A stretch of DNA of 64,000 nucleotides. It comes from Branchiostoma belcheri. Taxonomy: Eukaryota; Chordata; Leptocardii; Amphioxiformes; Branchiostomatidae. The stretch is from NCBI RefSeq assembly GCF_001625305.1, contig NW_017803987.1:1077365-1141364 (forward strand), in the 5' to 3' direction. Each line of letters opens with the position of its first letter. Within the stretch, counting starts at the first letter, position 1. This document shows, one piece after another, positions 59,461 to 64,000 of this stretch. Both the position numbers and the translations under genes were made by a program. The notes below the pieces were generated by a model. It saw only the letters and a list, made by a program, of their open reading frames with translations. It did not search any database and was not told where the DNA came from.

Positions 59461-60156
59461 AGGCACTCTATGTAGTTTTTTGACAATACAAAAAGTATAT
59501 TTTTCATTCTTTTCTTTACATAGTACATTGACTTAACCCTTTAGTATTCCAAAATCATACTCCTCAACAAAAAATACAACATCCTTGCTCCTTAGAAGCT
59601 TAGAAAACTGTGAATGATCTTCTATACAACCTCTGGCCAAACCGCACATATGGTACATTGTATTGTCCATTGCTAGTGGTTTGACCTACATCCCAGTGGG
59701 GTGTCAGTTGATAGCTTACCAGTTTCTGAAATACCTAACCGTTTACCAGATTTTTTATCTCTTTTGAAGGGATAATGACCACAGTTTATTCATGCCCAAC
59801 AAAATACTCCAAGTTGATAATTATATTCCACCAGACCTCATGTGAAAGATTTGAGTGTTTTTCTAAGGAGGCTATATCTTGTCACATGTGCCCCTGTCAA
59901 TCAAGCCTGGCATGCCGGGTCAATTAGCCACCCTAAGGGGCAACCCCTGTATGTTGTTGTTGTTGTTGTTGTTGTCCTGAGCAAACCGGTGGCACCGGGT
60001 ACCCAACAAGGACTGTTTGAACGGACAAAATATACGTAAAAAATGTGAAATAATGACACAAATGTGTTGAAAAGTGATAGTAACTGTTAATAACACTGAA
60101 ATTTAGTATAATTAGAATATTCCAAATTTTTGCGCAAAAAACTACATAGAGTGCCT
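59461..60156. mobile_element. piggyBac-like MITE with TTAA target sites
   Basis: 22-bp perfect inverted ends beginning AGGCACTCTATGTAGTTTTT, flanked by TTAA at 59,457-59,460 and 60,157-60,160. 696 bp, with a (GTT)n tract near 59,955. TTAA duplication is the hallmark of piggyBac transposons; no transposase is present. Confidence 0.82.
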
Positions 60157-60160
60157 TTAA

Positions 60161-60371
60161 GGGTTTACGGAAAATACGAGGCGGTTCACCAAACCCACTT
60201 ATAGGCCACTGTACTTGGCCAGGCTACCAAGATAACCCACTTTAGGATCCTAAGTGGGGGTTTTGTCTCTCTTAGAATTTCATTGAGGTAAATATGGCTC
60301 AGTGCCAAACCTGGCTGTGTGTGGTAGCCGGGCCTGGCATGATTAAGCAGCGTAACGTTTTCCGTAAACCC
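60161..60371. mobile_element. Short foldback element
   Basis: GGGTTTACGGAAAA at 60,161-60,174 and its complement at 60,358-60,371. Directly abuts the piggyBac-like MITE. Confidence 0.55.
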
Positions 60372-60377
60372 ATTTAT

Positions 60378-61257
60378 TACCTTCGCCAAGAAGGTTATGT
60401 TTTCGTAGGCGTTCGTGTGTCTGTGTGTGTGTGTGTGTGTCAGCACGATAACTCAAGAAGGCTAAAATTGATTGTCTTGATATTTGGTAGGTGGATAGGT
60501 CTTCATGAGACGTGGAACTGATTAAATTTTGGGCCCCTTAGCAGCTTGTAATGGTACTGCAGCTGAACTTCCGGTTTTGATATCTCGTGATCTAGACATG
60601 CTAGGGTGACGAAATTTGGATGGTAGGTAGCTCTTGTGCTGGGGAAGAAGTGATGTGAGTTTGGCCTCCCTAGCGGCTTGCTCTGGAACTGCAGGGGCGT
60701 TAGTTGAAAAATATTTAAAGGCGGATAACTCTAGAACCGATTGATGGATCGTTGTGATTTTTGGCATGTAGGTAGCTGAAGTGATGCTTAACATGATAAT
60801 ATTATAATTATGCATATATTAATGTAATTTGCATAATTAATGAGGAAACTCTATAAATCAGCTGCATTCCATGATAGGACTATTCAAGCTTGTGACATAT
60901 GTAATTGAGAACGGCAGAAATACAGGCAGATATCGATTATGCAAATGAAGACTTAATTTGCATAATTAATGAGAAAATGTTATATTTACATAGTGGTAAC
61001 TGCCTGGAATTTCATACTTGGGATATTTGAAAGTTATGTGAAGGTGAACATAATTAAACATAATTTATTCAAATAAGGACCTCATTTGCATAATTTATGA
61101 GGAAATGCTATAATGGCATTCTTTGATAAGATAAGACTGTCTTCTGGTGTAGAATATGATCAACAGATATAATTGATGCAAATATAGGATCCTATTTGCA
61201 CAATCAGGGGGATTAATCTATAATACCCATAAAGGCTAAGATCATTTGGCGAAGGTA
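60378..61257. repeat. Repeat bounded by TACCTTCGCCA / TGGCGAAGGTA
   Basis: Inverted 11-bp ends, a (TG)n tract at 60,417-60,440, and three internal blocks of AATTTGCATAATTAATGAG spaced about 130 bp apart (near 60,824, 60,953 and 61,083). Non-coding. Similar CTTCGCCAAGAAGGTTATGT repeats are common in marine invertebrate genomes (general knowledge, not checked here). Confidence 0.6.
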
Positions 61258-62106
61258 TGAGATCGTGGAACTCTAGTTTACTCATAAACCTTGACCGCTG
61301 AACCCTCTCAATTCAATTCAATTTATCATTATATCAACATGCATACTTCTAATATGTATATAATACATGTATATACATACTTCTAATATGAACTTAACAT
61401 CCCAGTCATAACAAGTACCATTCTGATTATACATTCTGATTGTAGAGTTTGATGGACTGATATAGGGCAGAGTGCTGAAGTCTTTTTGTTCTGACTGGGC
61501 CGATGGAAATTTTTTTTTTTGTTTCTGAGAGAACGTCCAGTAGCTAATGATCTAGATTCAGGGACAAGGCCATGTAGGGGGTCACTGGCCGTCGTGTAGC
61601 ATTTGTTTAAAGAGTGTATTTTAAGGTTACGTATTACTAATTAAAATATTTACTACGAAGAGACCATTGGATTTTGGACTAGGGGCACATGATATAAAAT
61701 CCGGTACGTTGTACTTTTTTCGTGGCTTTGTACACTTTTAATGTTCAAGTAATTCGTATACTTTTAAAATTATACTTTGCAACAAAACTCCTTTGTCTTG
61801 CTAATATGGTTAAAGACTTTGTCATAGTGACACTGTCATATTTAGCTTGTATAACGTGTCCCCTTGAACTCAAATAGTAAATTGTACCACGGACGTTGCC
61901 CTTGATTGTACAGGCTGAACGACTCACTAACAGTCATCGACGGCTAGATCTCAATTTGCACAGATTGAAGTAGGTAAAATGTTACTTTTTATAAGCTTTT
62001 CTTTTTACATTCAGACGTCTACTACCCTACGTATCTAATTATGATGTTGGGTTACATTTTTTAGCAGGGCAGAGTTGGAAAGCCTGCCTTAGTACCATAT
62101 ATTCTA

Positions 62107-62258
62107 TACGATTGTGTTTGAGTTACAATAAACTGAGCAGTAGTTTGTTAACCTAGAACAAGGAGCTTCAACAACGTCTGATAGAATGTCCTTGCCTAGC
62201 ACATGTGAAGGTAAATATGATGCATTTGCTTTGCAAATGTATACCTTTCTAGTTTATA
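62107..62258 (+). repeat. Dispersed repeat ending CATTTGCTTTGCAAATG (copy 5)
   Basis: Right half only: AGGTAAATATGATGCATTTG then CTTTGCAAATGTATACC. It lies just upstream of the first coding exon of the methyltransferase gene. Confidence 0.55.
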
Positions 62259-62312
62259 CATGTAGCATTTCAATCACTCTTACAAAGGTCTGTCCTCAAT
62301 CTGTTTAGGACA

Positions 62313-63908
62313 ATGCTAAAAGTCGGGAGGCTGATAAATGACGCCCCCTTGCGATGGAGCGCCGCTTACAAGGAGTTTTACCGTGCGGTAGTAGAGTTGA
62401 GACTCTACGATGAATTTTGGCAGAAGAACGTCCCGATACCAACTCCTCGCCGCGAGGGTACAGGAGTCCGTGTACTCAGTATTGGGAGTGGATCAGGTAA
62501 GAAACTTCAAGTTGTTTGTCTATATAACACCCATCGTGTAACTCTTCTCGGCAAGCTCTCCAGGCTCCAAAGGCCAAGGGCACACCTTCCATTTTGGCGA
62601 CGTCTCAGGAAGGAGCCTAATGGTACAGTATTGTGTACAATTTGCAAGAATTCTAGGAATGGTACAGGCATTTTGTTCACAGGAATGGAATGTCCACAGA
62701 TATGTCCCTGACCCACATCTATTCCCACATTCCTGGAAACCTTTGGGAAGATCTGTCTGCCCCGGATGGCCCTACTTTCTGTGACCCCGGGGCTCGTTCA
62801 CTAAGGGAATATAATTATGGTGTTTCTATTTAAAGGAGAAGTGGACAGCGCTATCTTGAGGAAGATCATGCAAAACCAAAGTAGCGTGAACTTGTACAGC
62901 AGAGTCGTGGAACCGTCGGCAGAAAGGCTACGGGATTTTAAGGTATGGCCTCTGAATATTTTGTTTAGTCGCGTCCCGATTGTCATTAGGCCTAGGAAAA
63001 ATGTGGTTGTGTTTCTGGTCTACCGACCGACCCTAGAAAAACCGCCGACTCTTTCCTTTAGGCCACACCAATTTAATTCGCTGCTTCTCGGATTCGCCCG
63101 CTTTATTTGCGAAAAAAAAAATTCAGTCTCTAAATCAACTCCAAACTGCTCATATTTTGGCCCCAACAGTTGAAGGAAGTCCCTTCTCTTCAGAGTTGTT
63201 ACATTTTTTTTTCATCTAACAATGCAGTAGTTGATTAAAAGTTTGAAATTTATTGTTTGGATTACAAATCAGCCTGGTAGGTTGACTTCATGGGTTCTAG
63301 CATAGCATTTGGGGTTATCATAGGATGCCTAGGTCTGTTTTTTATTTTTTATTTCATTTTTTTATCAGGACAAAAACAGGAAACACAGCATGAAACAATT
63401 TTTTCTATGCCCTACTATACCATACATCAAGGAATGATGTCTTTGCATACATTAAGTACTTTGTGAAGAATACTTTCCGTTACCGTCGGTCGGTTTGTAT
63501 TCAAACCCTTCCATGCCGCGTCAGCAAATTATCAGTTTTATAAACATCCCTTTTCATCCTATCCTGTACTTTTTAAAACGGAAGAATTTTGTAATGTTTT
63601 TATAAATTATAGTTAATGTTATTCACAAAATTAAATGAGTGATATTATAAGGTGTTTCTTGCTTGAAAACAAAGCCAAACATATATCCCTATAGGATTTG
63701 GTACAACAGGACACAAGCCTCAGTACAGTAAAGTTTGACTGGCGCCAACAGACAGTGGAAGAATACTTCTCCGAGTCCGATGGTGCGAAGTTCGACCTCG
63801 CCCATGCTATTCAGGTTCTGTACCATGTACAGGACCACCACGCCACCTTGCGGAACATGTGGGAACAACTGGCTGATGGGGGCTACCTGTTTGCCTTACT
63901 TCTTTCGG
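62313..63908 (+). CDS. Histamine N-methyltransferase-like protein, 5' part, runs off the window
   Basis: Three exons, 62313-62496, 62836-62942 and 63695-63908, join in phase into 168 codons; the last exon ends at a GTATGT donor and the gene continues past the edge. The peptide contains an AdoMet-binding motif I (RVLSIGSGSGEVD) across the first intron, the acidic loop VVEPSAER, and IQVLYHVQD, an arrangement typical of HNMT. HNMT methylates histamine on the imidazole nitrogen with S-adenosylmethionine in the cytosol (family knowledge); related lancelet paralogues could use other amines, so substrate is unproven. An acceptor-like CTGTTTAG ends four bases before the ATG, implying an upstream 5'UTR exon. 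A truncated GGCC-type MITE lies in intron 2 (63,061 on). Confidence 0.85.
63061..63370. mobile_element. GGCC family A MITE (copy 9, right end missing)
   Basis: TTA then GGCCACACCAATTTAATTCG at the left; the interior matches the other copies (CCTGGTAGGTTGACTTCATG, GGATGCCTAGGTCTG) until about 63,370, where the expected inverted end is absent. Confidence 0.7.
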
Positions 63909-64000
63909 GTATGTTGACAAAGTATGGCAATTCAATCTTTGGGGTGTAAAGTAACACATTTCAAATGATTGCTAGCATGCTTGGATTTTCTAGATCTGGT

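Noticed and set aside
1-64000. CRISPR arrays, bacterial operons, phage or virus genes
   Set aside because: None seen; gene structure is animal and the tandem repeats lack the regular repeat-spacer pattern.

Overview
This window looks like animal genomic DNA, most likely from a lancelet (amphioxus, Branchiostoma). Genes have many small exons with GT...AG introns, and almost no open frame is long on its own. The introns and spacers are full of small inverted-repeat transposons (MITEs), tRNA-derived SINE-like repeats and LINE remnants. The species call is inference from gene architecture and repeat content; no marker proves it.

Five protein genes can be assembled by joining exons whose splice phases agree. 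(1) A heparan-sulfate 6-O-endosulfatase of the SULF1/SULF2 family, plus strand, 10,666-36,018, 17 coding exons, 913 residues. (2) A small secreted protein with one CULT domain (the thalidomide-binding domain of cereblon), minus strand, 40,919-43,379, 5 exons, 164 residues; it is easily missed because each exon is short. (3) SMYD4, a TPR/MYND/SET protein, plus strand, 44,684-50,493, 7 exons, 814 residues. (4) An unusual protein with one RAIDD-like CARD followed by six death domains, plus strand, 51,892-58,232, 10 exons, about 760 residues. (5) The start of a histamine N-methyltransferase-like gene, plus strand, 62,313 to beyond the window edge, three exons seen.

Layout: 1-10,665 is 5' non-coding or intronic DNA with many repeats; 10,666-36,018 is SULF, with a 9-kb repeat-laden intron 5; 36,019-40,918 is the SULF 3' flank, convergent with the CULT gene; 43,380-44,683 is a compact divergent spacer between the CULT gene and SMYD4, holding two tandem arrays and three CTCF-like motifs; 50,494-51,891 is a short spacer; 58,233-62,312 holds a decayed partial duplication of the last death-domain exon and a string of transposons. 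The genes are not an operon and show no shared pathway: extracellular sulfatase, secreted CULT protein, lysine methyltransferase-like protein, death-fold adaptor, small-molecule methyltransferase.

The most notable item is the CARD plus six-death-domain gene. Every intron in it is phase 1, so most death domains are exchangeable one-exon modules, and a broken extra copy of the last module lies just downstream. Second is the secreted CULT protein, which keeps all three tryptophans of the cereblon ligand cage. Third is a MITE family with GGCC termini and TTA/TAA target duplications, for which the window itself supplies an uninterrupted related site.
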